A stretch of DNA of 64,000 nucleotides, from positions 91,633 to 155,632 of the forward strand of contig NZ_JARWNX010000029.1 in assembly GCF_029868385.1 (NCBI RefSeq), in the 5' to 3' direction. This DNA is from Nocardia cyriacigeorgica (GTDB lineage Bacteria; Actinomycetota; Actinomycetes; Mycobacteriales; Mycobacteriaceae). The notes below the pieces were generated by a model that did not search any database, was not told where the DNA came from, and was given only the letters and a program-made list of their open reading frames with translations. The position numbers and the translations under genes were made by a program. Position 1 is the first letter of the stretch, and each line of letters starts with the position of its first letter. Below are positions 8,518 through 18,210 of the stretch, piece after piece.

Positions 8518-9906
8518 ATGGCTCGTACAACGACGTACACCCAAGTCCTCGCACTGCCCGCCGCCGATATCTGGCGTGTGCTCGGCGACCCGCGGCGACT
8601 GCCCGAATGGAACCCCGCCGTCACCTCCGTCGCCATGCACGGACCCGTCGTCGCCGGAGCCACCGGTGACATCGTCCCGCGCGGACGTGTCCTCGGTCCC
8701 GTGCACCAGCGCACCGCCGACCCGTTCGTCCTCACCACGGTCGTACCCGAACGCGAACTGACCCTCGAGCAGGACACCCCGATGGGGCGGATGCTGCTCA
8801 CCTGGACGCTCACCCCCGTCGACGCCGGTACCGAACTCGCACAACGACTCACCTTCACCGGACCCTCGGCATCCGCGGTCCGCGCCGTCATCGGCACACT
8901 GGTGGAGACCGATGCCAGAGTGTGTTTCGCCCGGCTGGCGGCGCTGGCCGGAATCGTCCCGGCCGATAACGCCCTGACCGTCGTCATCGCGGGTGGCTCC
9001 GGTGCGCTCGGCCGCCATATCGCGGCCGATCTGGTGTGCCGCGGACAGCGAGTCGTCATCCTCACCCGCCGCCTCGACCCGGAACTGCCCTTCCCGCAAC
9101 AGGAATGGGACGGCAGGACCGTCGGCGACTGGGCGGAGGCATTGACCAACGGCGGCCCCACCGCGATCGTGAACCTGGCGGGCAAGCTCGTCGACTGCCG
9201 ACCGACCGCCGAGAACATCGACGAACTACGTCGCAGCCGCATCGAACCGACCCGCGCGCTGGTCGCCGCCGCGGACGCCCTCGACACACCCGTCGACTAC
9301 TGGATCCAGGCCAGCACCACCGCCATCTGGTCCGACGCGGGTGAAACCCGCTGCACCGAAACGACGCCACTGCCCACCGGAGCCGCCGCGCTCCCCCAGA
9401 TGACCGGGGTCGCCGCACCCTGGGAAACCGCGTTCGACGGGGCGAAAGCACACCACCACACCATCCTGCGCACGTCCATCGTGCTCGACCCGCAGGCCCC
9501 CGCCCTGAAACGGCTGCGCCAATTGACCGGCGCCGGACTGGGTGGCCGGATCGGTGACGGCAGACAATGGTTCAGCTGGATTCACATCGATGACTGGCTC
9601 GCCATCGTCCGCGCCGCACTCGGCCTCGACCCCGAGGTCCGGCTGCCGGACGGAATCCTGGTCGCCGCCACCGATTTCCCGGTCCGCAACCGCGACCTGA
9701 TGACCACGCTGCGCAGGCATCTGCACCGGCCGCCCGCGCCGCCGACCCCGAAACCGCTGATGTCGCTCGGCGCGGTACTGCTGCGCTCGGACGCCGCCCT
9801 CGGCCTCACCGGCCGTCACGCGACCTCGACGGTCCTGCACGACGCGGGCTTCCGGTTCCGGTACCCGACTCTGGACGAGGCCCTGACCGACCTACTGCCG
9901 AACTGA
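8518..9906 (+). CDS. SRPBCC-TIGR01777 epimerase fusion protein
   Basis: A 462-residue protein. An N-terminal SRPBCC (START/polyketide-cyclase-like) domain covers about 1-150 (MARTTTYTQVLALPAADIW, LPEWNPAVTSV). A TIGR01777-type extended SDR domain follows, with the nucleotide-binding loop VVIAGGSGALGRHIA near 155-170 and a C-terminal DUF1731 segment (about 415-460). The SDR part has the VNLAGKLVDCR and RIEPTRAL motifs of the family. Substrates of TIGR01777 proteins are mostly unknown; similar fusions are common in actinobacteria. It converges on the helicase gene with 5 bases between the stops. The start was chosen at the ATG directly before the SRPBCC strand. Confidence 0.85.
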   Translation: MARTTTYTQVLALPAADIWRVLGDPRRLPEWNPAVTSVAMHGPVVAGATGDIVPRGRVLGPVHQRTADPFVLTTVVPERELTLEQDTPMGRMLLTWTLTPVDAGTELAQRLTFTGPSASAVRAVIGTLVETDARVCFARLAALAGIVPADNALTVVIAGGSGALGRHIAADLVCRGQRVVILTRRLDPELPFPQQEWDGRTVGDWAEALTNGGPTAIVNLAGKLVDCRPTAENIDELRRSRIEPTRALVAAADALDTPVDYWIQASTTAIWSDAGETRCTETTPLPTGAAALPQMTGVAAPWETAFDGAKAHHHTILRTSIVLDPQAPALKRLRQLTGAGLGGRIGDGRQWFSWIHIDDWLAIVRAALGLDPEVRLPDGILVAATDFPVRNRDLMTTLRRHLHRPPAPPTPKPLMSLGAVLLRSDAALGLTGRHATSTVLHDAGFRFRYPTLDEALTDLLPN

Positions 9907-9911
9907 CCGCC

Positions 9912-12602
9912 TCAGAGCTTCACCAGGGTCCGGCTGAACTGCGGGATGAGCCGGATCTTGCCCGCGGTACCGAAATCGATGGTGACGGTCGCCAGCGGAC
10001 CGACACCATCGGCGGCGATGACACGGCCGAGGCCGTACTTGTCGTCGCTGACCCGGTCGCCCACCGCGAGCACGAGATCGACATTGTTGCGTTTGACGCC
10101 GCCGCCGGGCGCCGGGCGCCGTTCACGCATACCGGGCCGCGGCTCCGACCAACCCTCGGTCCAGTCACGTTCGACATCCCCGTCACCGCGGCGACGACCG
10201 GTGCGCGATCCGCCCGAACTCTTGGGCTCCAAGCGCTTCCAGTCCATCAGATGGCCGGGAATTTCCTGAAGGAACCGCGATTCCGGATTGGACACCGGCT
10301 GCCCCCAGCCCGAACGCACCACCGCGCGGCTCAGATACAGCCTGCGCCTGGCCCTGGTGATGCCGACATAGGCGAGGCGGCGTTCCTCGGCCAGCTCGGC
10401 CGGATCGCCGAGCGCACGCATATGCGGGAACTGGCCGTCCTCCCAGCCGGTGACGAACACGACCGGAAATTCCAGGCCCTTCGCGGTGTGCAAGGTCATC
10501 ATGGTGACCACACCCGCACCCTCGTCCGGGATCTGATCGGTATCGGCGACCAGTGACACCCGCTCCAGGAACGCGGCCAGCGAACCGGGTTCGGGTTCGC
10601 CGTCGGCGGCCTCGAGCAGCATGCCCTCGGCGCGGGCGGCCTCGGCGTTGTTGTGCGCCTCGGAACTGAATTCCCGTGCGACGCTCACCAGCTCGTTCAG
10701 GTTGTCCAGCCGGGCGCCGTCCTGCGGATCGTCGGAAGCTTCCAGTTCGGCGCGGTAGCCGGTGCGGTCGAGCACCGCATCGACCACATTGCCCACATCG
10801 GGGAAATCGGCATCCGGCCGCTGCCCGGCCGCCCGGATCTCCTCCAGCAGCTCGAGGAAACCGGAAATGGCGCGCTGGGCACGAGTGTTCAGCAGGGCGA
10901 CCTTGCCCGCGGCGGCATCGCGCAGGGCGGCAGCGAAACCGATATCGCGCTGTTCGGCGTGTACGGCGACACAGGCTTCGGCGCGATCGCCGATACCGCG
11001 GCGCGGGGTGTTGAGGATGCGGCGCAGGCTCACCGCATCGTCGGGGTTCTCCAGCACCCGCAGGTAGGCGACGATATCGCGGACTTCCTTGCGCTCATAG
11101 AAGCGAACCCCGCCGACAACCTTGTAGGGCAGGCCCATCCGGATGAAGATCTCCTCCAGCGCCCTGGAGTTGTTGTTGGTGCGGTAAAAGACCGCCACAT
11201 CGCCATAGGTGGCCTCACCGGCGTCGACCAGGCGGTCGATCTCCCGCGCTACGAACGAGGCCTCGTCGTGTTCGTTGTCGGCGACGTAGCCGGTGATCAG
11301 ATCGCCCTCACCGGAATCGGTCCACAGCCGTTTATCGCGACGGCCCTCGTTGCGGGCGATCACCGCGTTCGCCGCCGACAGAATGTGCTGGGTGGAGCGG
11401 TAGTTCTGTTCCAGCAGAATGGTCTCGGCGTCGGGGAAATCGCGCTCGAATTCTTCGATATTGCGGATGGTGGCGCCGCGGAAGGCGTAGATGGATTGAT
11501 CCGCGTCGCCGACGACGCATAATTCGCTCGGCGGGACCCGATGCTCGTCCGGCTCGGCCCAGTCGTCCTCGGCTCCGGCCGCCGCCGCGGCACCGGCGGC
11601 GGCATCGTCGGCGCCCGCCGCATCGGCGGACGGGCGGCTCGCATGATGGCCGACCAGCTCGCGGACCAGGATGTACTGGGCGTGGTTGGTGTCCTGGTAC
11701 TCGTCGACCAGGACGTGCCGGAACCGCCTGCGGTAGTACTCGGCGACCTGCGGGTGGTTCTGGAGCAGCGCCACCGTCTCGCCGATCAGATCGTCGAAGT
11801 CCAATGCGTTCGCCGCGCGCAGCCTGCGCTGGTACTCGGTGTAAACCCGTGCGACCAGGCCCGGCAGTTCGGCGTCCTCGGATTCGGCGTCGGCGGTGGC
11901 CTGCTCCGGGGCGATGAGTTCGTTCTTCAGGTTCGAGATGGCGGTCGCCAGCAGGCGCGCGGAGTACTTCTTGGTGTCGATGTCCTGATCGCGGCTGATC
12001 ATCGTGAGCAGGCGGCGCGAATCGTCGGCGTCGTAGATGGAGAAGTTCGAGTTCAGGCCGGGCAGCAGCGCCGACTGCATGCGCAGGATCCGCACACAGC
12101 TGGAGTGGAACGTCGACACCCACATGTTGTTCGCCCGTGGACCGACGAGCCCGATGACCCGCTCGCGCATTTCCGCGGCGGCCTTGTTGGTGAAGGTGAT
12201 GGCGAGGATCTGGCCGGGAGTGACGCCACGCGCGGCGAGCAGGTAGGCGATTCGCCTGGTCAGCACGGCCGTTTTACCGGAACCGGCGCCCGCGACGATC
12301 AACAGGGGCGCACCGGAGTGCACCACGGCCGCCCGCTGCTGCGGATTGAGCCCCTCGAGCAGCCGTTCGATCTCCTCCGATTGGTGCTGTTCGGCCTCGG
12401 CACGACGCAGGCCCGCTTCGGCGCGGCGCTGCTGCTGTTCGGCGGTGAGCCGTTGCTGCTGGGCGCGTAGGCCACCCTGCGGCGCCGCCTGATCGCCCGC
12501 CGCGGATTGCTGCGCCTGCTGGGCCTGCGGTGAGTTGCCTGAGTGCGGTTCGGGTTCGGGCCGACGACCGCCGTGCGTCTCGGGAGCCAAGGTGCTGTCC
12601 AT
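9912..12602 (-). CDS. uvrD1: ATP-dependent DNA helicase UvrD1/PcrA
   Basis: Superfamily 1A 3'-5' helicase (896 residues) for nucleotide excision repair and replication-transcription conflicts. The motifs in order are Walker A GAGSGKT (105-111), motif II LVDEYQDTNHAQ, motif III VVGDADQSIYAFRGA, motif V MMTLHTAKGLEFPVVFVTGWEDG-like segment (about 620 onward), and motif VI RRLAYVGITRARRRLYL. The last ~50 residues form a Tudor-like fold (GDRVSDDKYGLGRVIAADG) known in PcrA/UvrD to contact RNA polymerase. Unusual points are an 80-residue Gln/Ala-rich N-terminal extension and an Ala/Asp-rich insertion before VPPSELCVVGDAD. In M. tuberculosis uvrD1 also sits between Rv0950c and chorismate mutase. Confidence 0.95.
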   Translation of the reverse strand: MDSTLAPETHGGRRPEPEPHSGNSPQAQQAQQSAAGDQAAPQGGLRAQQQRLTAEQQQRRAEAGLRRAEAEQHQSEEIERLLEGLNPQQRAAVVHSGAPLLIVAGAGSGKTAVLTRRIAYLLAARGVTPGQILAITFTNKAAAEMRERVIGLVGPRANNMWVSTFHSSCVRILRMQSALLPGLNSNFSIYDADDSRRLLTMISRDQDIDTKKYSARLLATAISNLKNELIAPEQATADAESEDAELPGLVARVYTEYQRRLRAANALDFDDLIGETVALLQNHPQVAEYYRRRFRHVLVDEYQDTNHAQYILVRELVGHHASRPSADAAGADDAAAGAAAAAGAEDDWAEPDEHRVPPSELCVVGDADQSIYAFRGATIRNIEEFERDFPDAETILLEQNYRSTQHILSAANAVIARNEGRRDKRLWTDSGEGDLITGYVADNEHDEASFVAREIDRLVDAGEATYGDVAVFYRTNNNSRALEEIFIRMGLPYKVVGGVRFYERKEVRDIVAYLRVLENPDDAVSLRRILNTPRRGIGDRAEACVAVHAEQRDIGFAAALRDAAAGKVALLNTRAQRAISGFLELLEEIRAAGQRPDADFPDVGNVVDAVLDRTGYRAELEASDDPQDGARLDNLNELVSVAREFSSEAHNNAEAARAEGMLLEAADGEPEPGSLAAFLERVSLVADTDQIPDEGAGVVTMMTLHTAKGLEFPVVFVTGWEDGQFPHMRALGDPAELAEERRLAYVGITRARRRLYLSRAVVRSGWGQPVSNPESRFLQEIPGHLMDWKRLEPKSSGGSRTGRRRGDGDVERDWTEGWSEPRPGMRERRPAPGGGVKRNNVDLVLAVGDRVSDDKYGLGRVIAADGVGPLATVTIDFGTAGKIRLIPQFSRTLVKL

Positions 12603-12655
12603 CGTCTGTCCACGCTACCGGCGCACACCGACAGAGTTGAACTCCTCGGCGAACC

Positions 12656-12686
12656 CGTCGGCACCGCGATGCGCACGGTGCCGACG
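12656..12686 (-). promoter_or_regulatory. Hairpin upstream of uvrD1
   Basis: CGTCGGCACCG (12656-12666) and CGGTGCCGACG (12676-12686) are perfect reverse complements separated by 9 bases. The hairpin lies 54-84 bases upstream of the uvrD1 start and could sit in its 5' untranslated region or act as an operator. Confidence 0.4.
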
Positions 12687-12879
12687 ACGGGTGGACTGCC
12701 GCAGGTAGGCGCGTGCTCGATGCTGTGAACGCGTTCTCAGCAGATTCACAAACGTAACCGTTTTGCATACCTATAGACCCGTGGCAGACTGGCCACATGG
12801 TCAGGGCCCACGCGAGACGTCTCCATCAGATGTCCCCCGCATATCGGGATCGCGGACTTTGCACCTGAGTGCCCCCACT

Positions 12880-12906
12880 GGGGAGACAATGCTGGGGGGA
12901 CAATGC
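12880..12906 (+). repeat. Tandem 13-bp repeat in chorismate mutase leader
   Basis: GGGGAGACAATGC (12880-12892) is followed one base later by GGGGGGACAATGC (12894-12906), a single mismatch in 13. The 14-base period is not a full helical repeat. The pair lies about 95 bases before the chorismate mutase start. It might be a regulator site or a leader RNA element. Confidence 0.4.
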
Positions 12907-12999
12907 AAGGCCCACCAGGCCAGTTTCACGGTGAAAGAACTGATCGGTAACGAGCTGCCCGCGTCGACCGATCCACGTTCTGACACGAGGAGATGAATG

Positions 13000-13293
13000 A
13001 TGAGCACCCCTGCCACGACGACCGGGTCCGATTCGGCTCTGCCTCATACCGAGGCGGAGATCGAAAAACTCCGCAAGGAGATCGACCGGCTCGATGCCGA
13101 GATCCTCGCCGCGATCAAGCGCAGGACCGAGATCTCGCGGATCATCGGCCGAACCCGGATGGCGTCCGGCGGGCCGCGCCTTGTGCACAGTCGTGAGATG
13201 AAGGTGCTGGAGCGATTCAGCGAACTGGGCCAGGAAGGCCACACTCTCGCGATGCTGTTGCTGCGCCTCGGCCGCGGCCGCCTCGGCCACTAG
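13000..13293 (+). CDS. Chorismate mutase, AroQ-delta type
   Basis: Cytosolic chorismate-to-prephenate isomerase of the short actinobacterial AroQ-delta class (97 residues), the homologue of M. tuberculosis Rv0948c. The helical core is LRKEIDRLDAEILAAIKRR, and TEISRIIGRTRMASGGPR carries active-site arginines. The C-terminal LLLRLGRGRLGH is the conserved tail through which this class docks to the type II DAHP synthase for activation and feedback control. Of three nearby ATGs, 13000 is best: GAGGAG ends 7 bases upstream. ATG 12997 would add one Met. The partner DAHP synthase is not in this window. No gene symbol is given because naming varies. Confidence 0.93.
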   Translation: MSTPATTTGSDSALPHTEAEIEKLRKEIDRLDAEILAAIKRRTEISRIIGRTRMASGGPRLVHSREMKVLERFSELGQEGHTLAMLLLRLGRGRLGH

Positions 13294-13382
13294 CCAGACC
13301 TTCGCCCCGCCCGGCGCCATGGCGCCAGGACACGTGGACGTCTCGAACTGCGCGGCGATCGCGAGGTCGTCGCTTCCCCCAT

Positions 13383-13415
13383 GACCGCCCCGGGTGTGCA
13401 CACCCCGGGGCGGTC
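13383..13415. terminator. Bidirectional terminator hairpin
   Basis: GACCGCCCCGGGTGTG pairs with CACACCCCGGGGCGGTC with one bulged base, centred on GTGCAC. It sits between the convergent chorismate mutase and aldehyde dehydrogenase genes, 90 bases past one stop and 21 bases past the other. Confidence 0.75.
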
Positions 13416-13435
13416 GTCTCGTTCCCGCCGTCGGT

Positions 13436-14890
13436 TCAGGACAGCGCGATGTACTTCGTCGACAGGTACTCCTCGATGCCTTCGGTGCCGCCCTCGCGAC
13501 CGAAACCGGAGGCCTTGACCCCACCGAACGGTGCGGCGGGATCGGAGATCACGCCGCGGTTGACGCCCACCATGCCGCTCTCCAGCCCCTCCGCCACCCG
13601 CAGCGCCCGGTCCAGATCACGCGTGTACACGTAGCTGACCAGGCCGAACTCGGTGTCGTTCGCCGCGGCCACACCCTCGTCCTCGGTGTCGAAGGTGACG
13701 ATCGGCGCGACCGGGCCGAATACCTCTTCGCGCAGGATCCTGGCTCGCGACGGCACATCGGTCAGGATGGTGGCGGGATAGAACCAGCCGGGCCCCTCCG
13801 GCGCCGTACCACCGAGCCGGACGGTGGCGCCCGCGCCAACGGCGTCATCGACCAGGTCACGCACGGTGTTCAGCTGGTCCTCGTTGATCAGCGGGCCGAG
13901 GGTGGTGTCCGGATCGGTGCCGGGGCCGAGGGTCACCGATGCCGTCATGGCCTCGATCAACTTGCCGGTGAATTCCTCCGCCACGCCACGCTGCACGTGG
14001 AAACGGTTGGCCGCCGTGCACGCCTCACCACCGTTGCGCAGCTTGGCCAGCATGGCGCCCTGGACGGCGGCGTCGATATCGGCGTCGTCGAACACCACGA
14101 ACGGTGCGTTGCCGCCCAACTCCATCGACGTACGCAGCAGACCGTGCGCCGACTGTTCGACCAGCGCGCGACCGACCTCGGTGGACCCGGTGAAGGTCAG
14201 TTTGCGCAGGCGGGGATCGCGCAGCAGCGGCCCGGTAACGGCGCCGGAATGCTTGGTGGTGATCACCGAGAGCACGCCGTCGGGCAACCCGGCCTCGCTG
14301 CACAGCTTCGCCAGCAACAACATCGTCAGCGGCGTCTCGGAGGCGGGTTTGACGATCATGGTGCAGCCAGCTGCCAACGCGGGCCCGATCTTGCGGGTGC
14401 CCATGGCCAGCGGAAAGTTCCACGGCGTGATCGCCAGACACGGCCCGACGGGCTGTTTGTGCACCATGATCCGCCCGGTGCCCGACGGTGCGTGCAGATA
14501 GCGGCCGTGCACGCGCACCGCCTCCTCGCTGAACCAGCGGAAGAATTCGGCGCCGTAACGCACCTCGTTGCGGCTCTCGGGTAGTGCCTTGCCCATTTCC
14601 AGGGTCATCAGCAGCGCGAACTCCTCGGCGCGCGCGGTGAGCGCGTCGAAGACCGCCCGCAGGATCTCGCCGCGTTCGCGGGCCGGAGTGGCGGCCCATT
14701 CGGCCTGCACCGCGACGGCGGCGTCGAGTGCGCGCATCGCGTCCTCGGGGCTGGCGTCGGCGACATGGGTGAGGATCTGGCCGTCGGCCGGGTTGTAGAC
14801 CGGGAACGTCGCGCCGTCGGTGGCGTCGGCTCCTGTGCCGATCCACAGCCGGGTGGGTACGGATTCGAGTACTTCGCGTTCGGAGACCAT
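13436..14890 (-). CDS. Succinate-semialdehyde dehydrogenase (NAD(P)+)
   Basis: Aldehyde dehydrogenase superfamily enzyme (484 residues), closest by motif pattern to GabD-type succinate-semialdehyde dehydrogenases. The core is complete: oxyanion Asn158 in TPWNFP, the cofactor loop FTGSTEVGR, the general base Glu257 in [18 protein letters not shown], and nucleophile Cys291 in [12 protein letters not shown]. It probably oxidises succinate semialdehyde to succinate in the GABA shunt, which would feed the same pool as the nearby SucCD, though the exact substrate cannot be read from sequence. It is divergent from pgi with ~110 bases between the starts. Confidence 0.88.
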   Translation of the reverse strand: MVSEREVLESVPTRLWIGTGADATDGATFPVYNPADGQILTHVADASPEDAMRALDAAVAVQAEWAATPARERGEILRAVFDALTARAEEFALLMTLEMGKALPESRNEVRYGAEFFRWFSEEAVRVHGRYLHAPSGTGRIMVHKQPVGPCLAITPWNFPLAMGTRKIGPALAAGCTMIVKPASETPLTMLLLAKLCSEAGLPDGVLSVITTKHSGAVTGPLLRDPRLRKLTFTGSTEVGRALVEQSAHGLLRTSMELGGNAPFVVFDDADIDAAVQGAMLAKLRNGGEACTAANRFHVQRGVAEEFTGKLIEAMTASVTLGPGTDPDTTLGPLINEDQLNTVRDLVDDAVGAGATVRLGGTAPEGPGWFYPATILTDVPSRARILREEVFGPVAPIVTFDTEDEGVAAANDTEFGLVSYVYTRDLDRALRVAEGLESGMVGVNRGVISDPAAPFGGVKASGFGREGGTEGIEEYLSTKYIALS

Positions 14891-15002
14891 GGGGCAAGGC
14901 TATGCCCGTCGGGCACGCCCCGCGCCTGATCCTGCCCACAGCGCACCGTGTTCGGCGCCGTTCGCGTGCATGCGCGCAAGGGGGCTACTACGCTCGGCGG
15001 AC

Positions 15003-16655
15003 GTGAGCAGCGACATCACCGCATCGGCGGCCTGGCGGAAACTGCACGACCACTACAACGCTGTTTCCGGCCGGACCCTACGGGAGTTCTTCGCCGAGGA
15101 TCCCGCCCGCGGCCGCGAGCTGACGGTGTCGGCGGGTGATCTGCACATCGACTACAGCAAGCACCGCGTCAACCGGGAAACCCTGCAACTGCTGGTCGAA
15201 TTGGCGCGCGAGGCGGGGGTGGAGCAGCGCCGCGACCGGATGTATCGCGGTGAGCACATCAATACCTCCGAGGACCGGGCCGTCGGTCATATCGCGCTGC
15301 GGCTGCCCGCGGGCGAATCGCTGATCCTCGACGGCGCCGACGCGGGGACCGAGGTGCATCAGGTGCTGGCACGGATGGGTGCCTTCGCCGATGAGGTGCG
15401 CTCGGGCCGATGGCGCGGCGCCACCGGCGCACGCATCGCGACCGTGGTGAACATCGGCATCGGCGGCTCGGACCTCGGGCCGGTGATGGTGCATCAGGCG
15501 CTGCGCCACTATGCGATCGGCGAGACCGCCGACACCGCGATCGGTGCGCGTTTCGTCTCGAATGTGGACCCGGCCGATCTGGTCTCGAAACTGGCCGGGC
15601 TCGATCCGGCGACCACCCTGTTCGTCGTGGCGTCCAAGACGTTCTCGACCCTGGAGACCCTCACCAACGCGACCGCGGCCCGTCGCTGGCTGGTCGCGGC
15701 ACTCGGCGAGGATGCGGTGGCCAAGCATTTCGTCGCGGTGTCCACCAATGCCGAGCGGGTCGCCGAGTTCGGTATCGACACCGCCAATATGTTCGGCTTC
15801 TGGGATTGGGTGGGCGGCCGCTATTCGGTCGATTCGGCGATCGGACTGTCGGTGATGATCACCATCGGCAAACAGTATTTCGCCGAGTTCCTGGACGGTA
15901 TGCACAGCATCGACCGGCATTTCGCGGCCACGCCGCTGGAGCACAACGCTCCGGTGCTGCTCGGCCTGCTCGGTGTCTGGTACTCGAATTTCTTCGGCGC
16001 GGAATCGCGTGCGGTGCTGCCGTATTCGAACGATCTGGCCCGCTTCCCGGCGTATTTGCAGCAGCTGACCATGGAATCCAATGGCAAATCGGTGCGCGCC
16101 GACGGCACCCCGGTCACCACCTCGACCGGCGAGATCTTCTGGGGTGAGCCGGGCACCAACGGCCAGCACGCCTTCTACCAGCTGCTGCACCAGGGCACCC
16201 GGCTCATCCCGGCCGATTTCATCGGTTTCGCCCGCCCCACCGACGATCTGCCGACCCGCGACGGCTCCGGCAGCATGCACGACATCCTGATGAGCAACCT
16301 GTTCGCGCAGACCAAGGTGCTGGCCTTCGGCAAGACCGCCGAGGAGGTGGCGGCGGATGGCGCCGATCCGAAGCTGGTGCCGCACAAGGTGATGCCGGGC
16401 AATCGGCCGAGCACCACGATCCTCGCACCGCGGCTGACTCCTTCGGTGCTCGGGCAGTTGATCGCCCTCTACGAACACCAGGTCTTCGTCGAGGGCACCA
16501 TCTGGGGCATCGACAGCTTCGATCAGTGGGGTGTGGAACTCGGCAAACAGCAGGCGCTGGCGCTCGCACCGCTGCTCACCTCGTCCGAGGATCCGGCGCC
16601 GCAGGGCGATTCGTCCACCGATTCGTTGATCCGCTGGTATCGCGAGCACCGCTGA
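15003..16655 (+). CDS. pgi: Glucose-6-phosphate isomerase
   Basis: Interconverts glucose-6-phosphate and fructose-6-phosphate (550 residues from GTG 15003, matching the usual ~550). Sugar-phosphate loop motifs are [13 protein letters not shown] and [14 protein letters not shown]. Active-site residues lie in [26 protein letters not shown] and the C-terminal [15 protein letters not shown] signature. The frame is open back to 14820, but the upstream part is Arg/Ser-rich and overlaps the dehydrogenase gene on the other strand, so GTG 15003 is chosen. Adjacent to chorismate mutase as in M. tuberculosis (Rv0946c), apart from the inserted dehydrogenase. Confidence 0.97.
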   Translation: MSSDITASAAWRKLHDHYNAVSGRTLREFFAEDPARGRELTVSAGDLHIDYSKHRVNRETLQLLVELAREAGVEQRRDRMYRGEHINTSEDRAVGHIALRLPAGESLILDGADAGTEVHQVLARMGAFADEVRSGRWRGATGARIATVVNIGIGGSDLGPVMVHQALRHYAIGETADTAIGARFVSNVDPADLVSKLAGLDPATTLFVVASKTFSTLETLTNATAARRWLVAALGEDAVAKHFVAVSTNAERVAEFGIDTANMFGFWDWVGGRYSVDSAIGLSVMITIGKQYFAEFLDGMHSIDRHFAATPLEHNAPVLLGLLGVWYSNFFGAESRAVLPYSNDLARFPAYLQQLTMESNGKSVRADGTPVTTSTGEIFWGEPGTNGQHAFYQLLHQGTRLIPADFIGFARPTDDLPTRDGSGSMHDILMSNLFAQTKVLAFGKTAEEVAADGADPKLVPHKVMPGNRPSTTILAPRLTPSVLGQLIALYEHQVFVEGTIWGIDSFDQWGVELGKQQALALAPLLTSSEDPAPQGDSSTDSLIRWYREHR

Positions 16656-16669
16656 CGACAGCCGCCACC

Positions 16670-16703
16670 GGCTCACGGCTCACGGCTCACGGCTCACGGC
16701 TCA
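16670..16703. repeat. 7-bp tandem repeat GGCTCAC, about 4.9 copies
   Basis: Four perfect GGCTCAC units (16670-16697) plus a six-base partial copy fill the 57-base gap between the convergent pgi and acyltransferase genes. The unit length is not a multiple of 3, but the array is non-coding. Such arrays change copy number by slippage and can serve as strain markers. Confidence 0.9.
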
Positions 16704-16712
16704 GAGGTGGGC

Positions 16713-18206
16713 TTACCAGCTGCCGATCGTCAGGTCGAGCCTGCGAGCCGTATCGTCGGCGCATTGGTGCAGTGCGGCCGAGGTCGGGATGAGGTCGGGG
16801 TCGAGGCCGACCAATGCCAGCGTGTACGTGTCGGGTGTGCGGGACAGGTAGCCGGATAGGCGGGTGCGGGGGCGGCGGGCGAAGGTCAGGCCGGGATGGA
16901 TGGCGCGGGCGGCGATTCCGGTGCATACGTGCGGCCCGAAGGTGTGCAGGCTCGGTGGTAGGGCGCCGATATTCGAGCAGAGGATGTCGCGTTCGCCCGC
17001 ACCGCGGTGCATGGCGTAGGCGAGACGGTCGGGGACCAGGTGCAGGGTTTGTTCGGGGAGCCCGGCGGGGCTGGTCATCCGGTGTGCGTATGCCGCACGG
17101 GATTTTGCGCGGATATCGGCCGGTGAATCGGTAGGTGTGATGGTGATCGAGGTCATCGCCAGGTCGTTGTCGACGCGCGGTTCGTCTCTGGTGTCGACCG
17201 GAAGTGCCGCCTCGATCACCGGACGCCGGAAACCGCTCGCCCACAGGGTGTTCGCGACGAACCAGATGAACAGACCGTTGGGCGTGGCGTCGGATTCGGT
17301 GGCCGCGCGGTCCACGTCGTCGGCGCGAATCCGCAGGACCACACCGACGGGCGGCACTGAAGCGTCGAGACCGCCGATCCGTTCGGCATGATGGGGACTG
17401 CGATGTTTCGGCCCGCATCGGTCGGCGTCATCGGACCTGTCGGCGCGCACAGCAGCGGTTTTCGGCACGGCAGCCGGTCGCGTGCCGGATCGCAGGACGT
17501 CAGCAGGGTGGTCGCCGGACTCGATCCTGGGATGTGCGCGGTGACGCCGGAGCGTGGCCGCGAGATCCGGTACCGCCGCGCCCGGCCTCGATTCGGCTCG
17601 GCCACGCGTGGCCGCCGTTGCCGTCCTGGAAGCCATTCGCGCCGACCCGGCGCCGACAGCCGCGGCGGTACCGCGTAGCACGGTCACGATCTGTCGGTAC
17701 GCGTCCGCCCAATCGGAGCCCGGTCGGATGGCTGTATCGGTGGCAGGCGTGTGTCCGCCCAGGGCGGTATCGACGGCGATGAGCAGTCCCCTGGCGTCGG
17801 CGAGGACATGCGAGCAGGTCAGGGCGATGACCGTGCCGCCGTCGGCGACCGGTGCGGCCGCCAGCCGCCAGCCGGGGCCGTACTCGGGGTCCAGATCGGC
17901 GCCGAGGGTGTCGGCCCAGTCGAGCAGTTCGGTCGAGGCGAGTTCGGCACCGAGGTCGAGCGGATGGGCGCGGATCGTCGGCAGCCAGTACCGGCGCGCA
18001 CCCGGAACCCGCGGGCGGGCGATGCGTCGGCCGAGCGCTCCACCGCGCAGCCGTGCGTGCAGATCGGCCAACAACGCGGCCTCGACCCGGTCGGCGGTGC
18101 GCCACAGACCTTGCAGGGCGATGGGGGTGCCGAGTCCGCGGTGGGTGCGCAGGAAGATCTCGTCGACGACGGTGAGCCGCGCCGGGTCTGCCGCGCGCGA
18201 ATTCAT
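16713..18206 (-). CDS. HxxxD acyltransferase-fold protein (wax synthase/condensation-like)
   Basis: A 497-residue protein that looks like the chloramphenicol-acetyltransferase/condensation superfamily, with features of wax ester synthase/DGAT proteins. The start resembles their N-terminus (LTVVDEIFLRTHRGLGTPIA). The catalytic HxxxD is HVLAD in TCSHVLADARG, with Ala in place of the usual following Gly. A late CSNIGALPPSLHTFGPHV resembles the SNVPGP segment. A polar, Arg/Asp-rich linker separates two halves. Its substrate is unknown. ATG 18206 lies 5 bases after the crotonase stop, so the two are likely co-translated. An in-frame GTG at 18224 would overlap that gene and is less likely. Confidence 0.6.
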   Translation of the reverse strand: MNSRAADPARLTVVDEIFLRTHRGLGTPIALQGLWRTADRVEAALLADLHARLRGGALGRRIARPRVPGARRYWLPTIRAHPLDLGAELASTELLDWADTLGADLDPEYGPGWRLAAAPVADGGTVIALTCSHVLADARGLLIAVDTALGGHTPATDTAIRPGSDWADAYRQIVTVLRGTAAAVGAGSARMASRTATAATRGRAESRPGAAVPDLAATLRRHRAHPRIESGDHPADVLRSGTRPAAVPKTAAVRADRSDDADRCGPKHRSPHHAERIGGLDASVPPVGVVLRIRADDVDRAATESDATPNGLFIWFVANTLWASGFRRPVIEAALPVDTRDEPRVDNDLAMTSITITPTDSPADIRAKSRAAYAHRMTSPAGLPEQTLHLVPDRLAYAMHRGAGERDILCSNIGALPPSLHTFGPHVCTGIAARAIHPGLTFARRPRTRLSGYLSRTPDTYTLALVGLDPDLIPTSAALHQCADDTARRLDLTIGSW

Positions 18207-18210
18207 CGCC

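Larger units (their letters stand above)
12603..12999. other. Divergent region between uvrD1 and chorismate mutase
   Basis: Nearly 400 bases without a credible gene. It contains an 11-bp stem hairpin (12656-12686), a tandem 13-bp repeat (12880-12906), a small TTTCAC-G-GTGAAA palindrome (12924-12936) and the GAGGAG ribosome binding site of the chorismate mutase gene (12987-12992). An AT-richer stretch at 12745-12780 (GTTTTGC...TATAGAC) is a plausible promoter, which would leave a ~200-base 5' leader on the chorismate mutase transcript. Confidence 0.5.

Noticed and set aside
12727..12736. GAACGCGTTC palindrome near uvrD1 as a LexA (SOS) box
   Set aside because: The half-sites GAAC and GTTC are 2 bases apart; the actinobacterial LexA box needs 4 and outer TC/GA bases.
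14820..15002. N-terminal extension of glucose-6-phosphate isomerase
   Set aside because: The extra 61 codons are Ser/Arg/Pro-rich, overlap the aldehyde dehydrogenase gene on the other strand and exceed the normal protein length. GTG 15003 fits.
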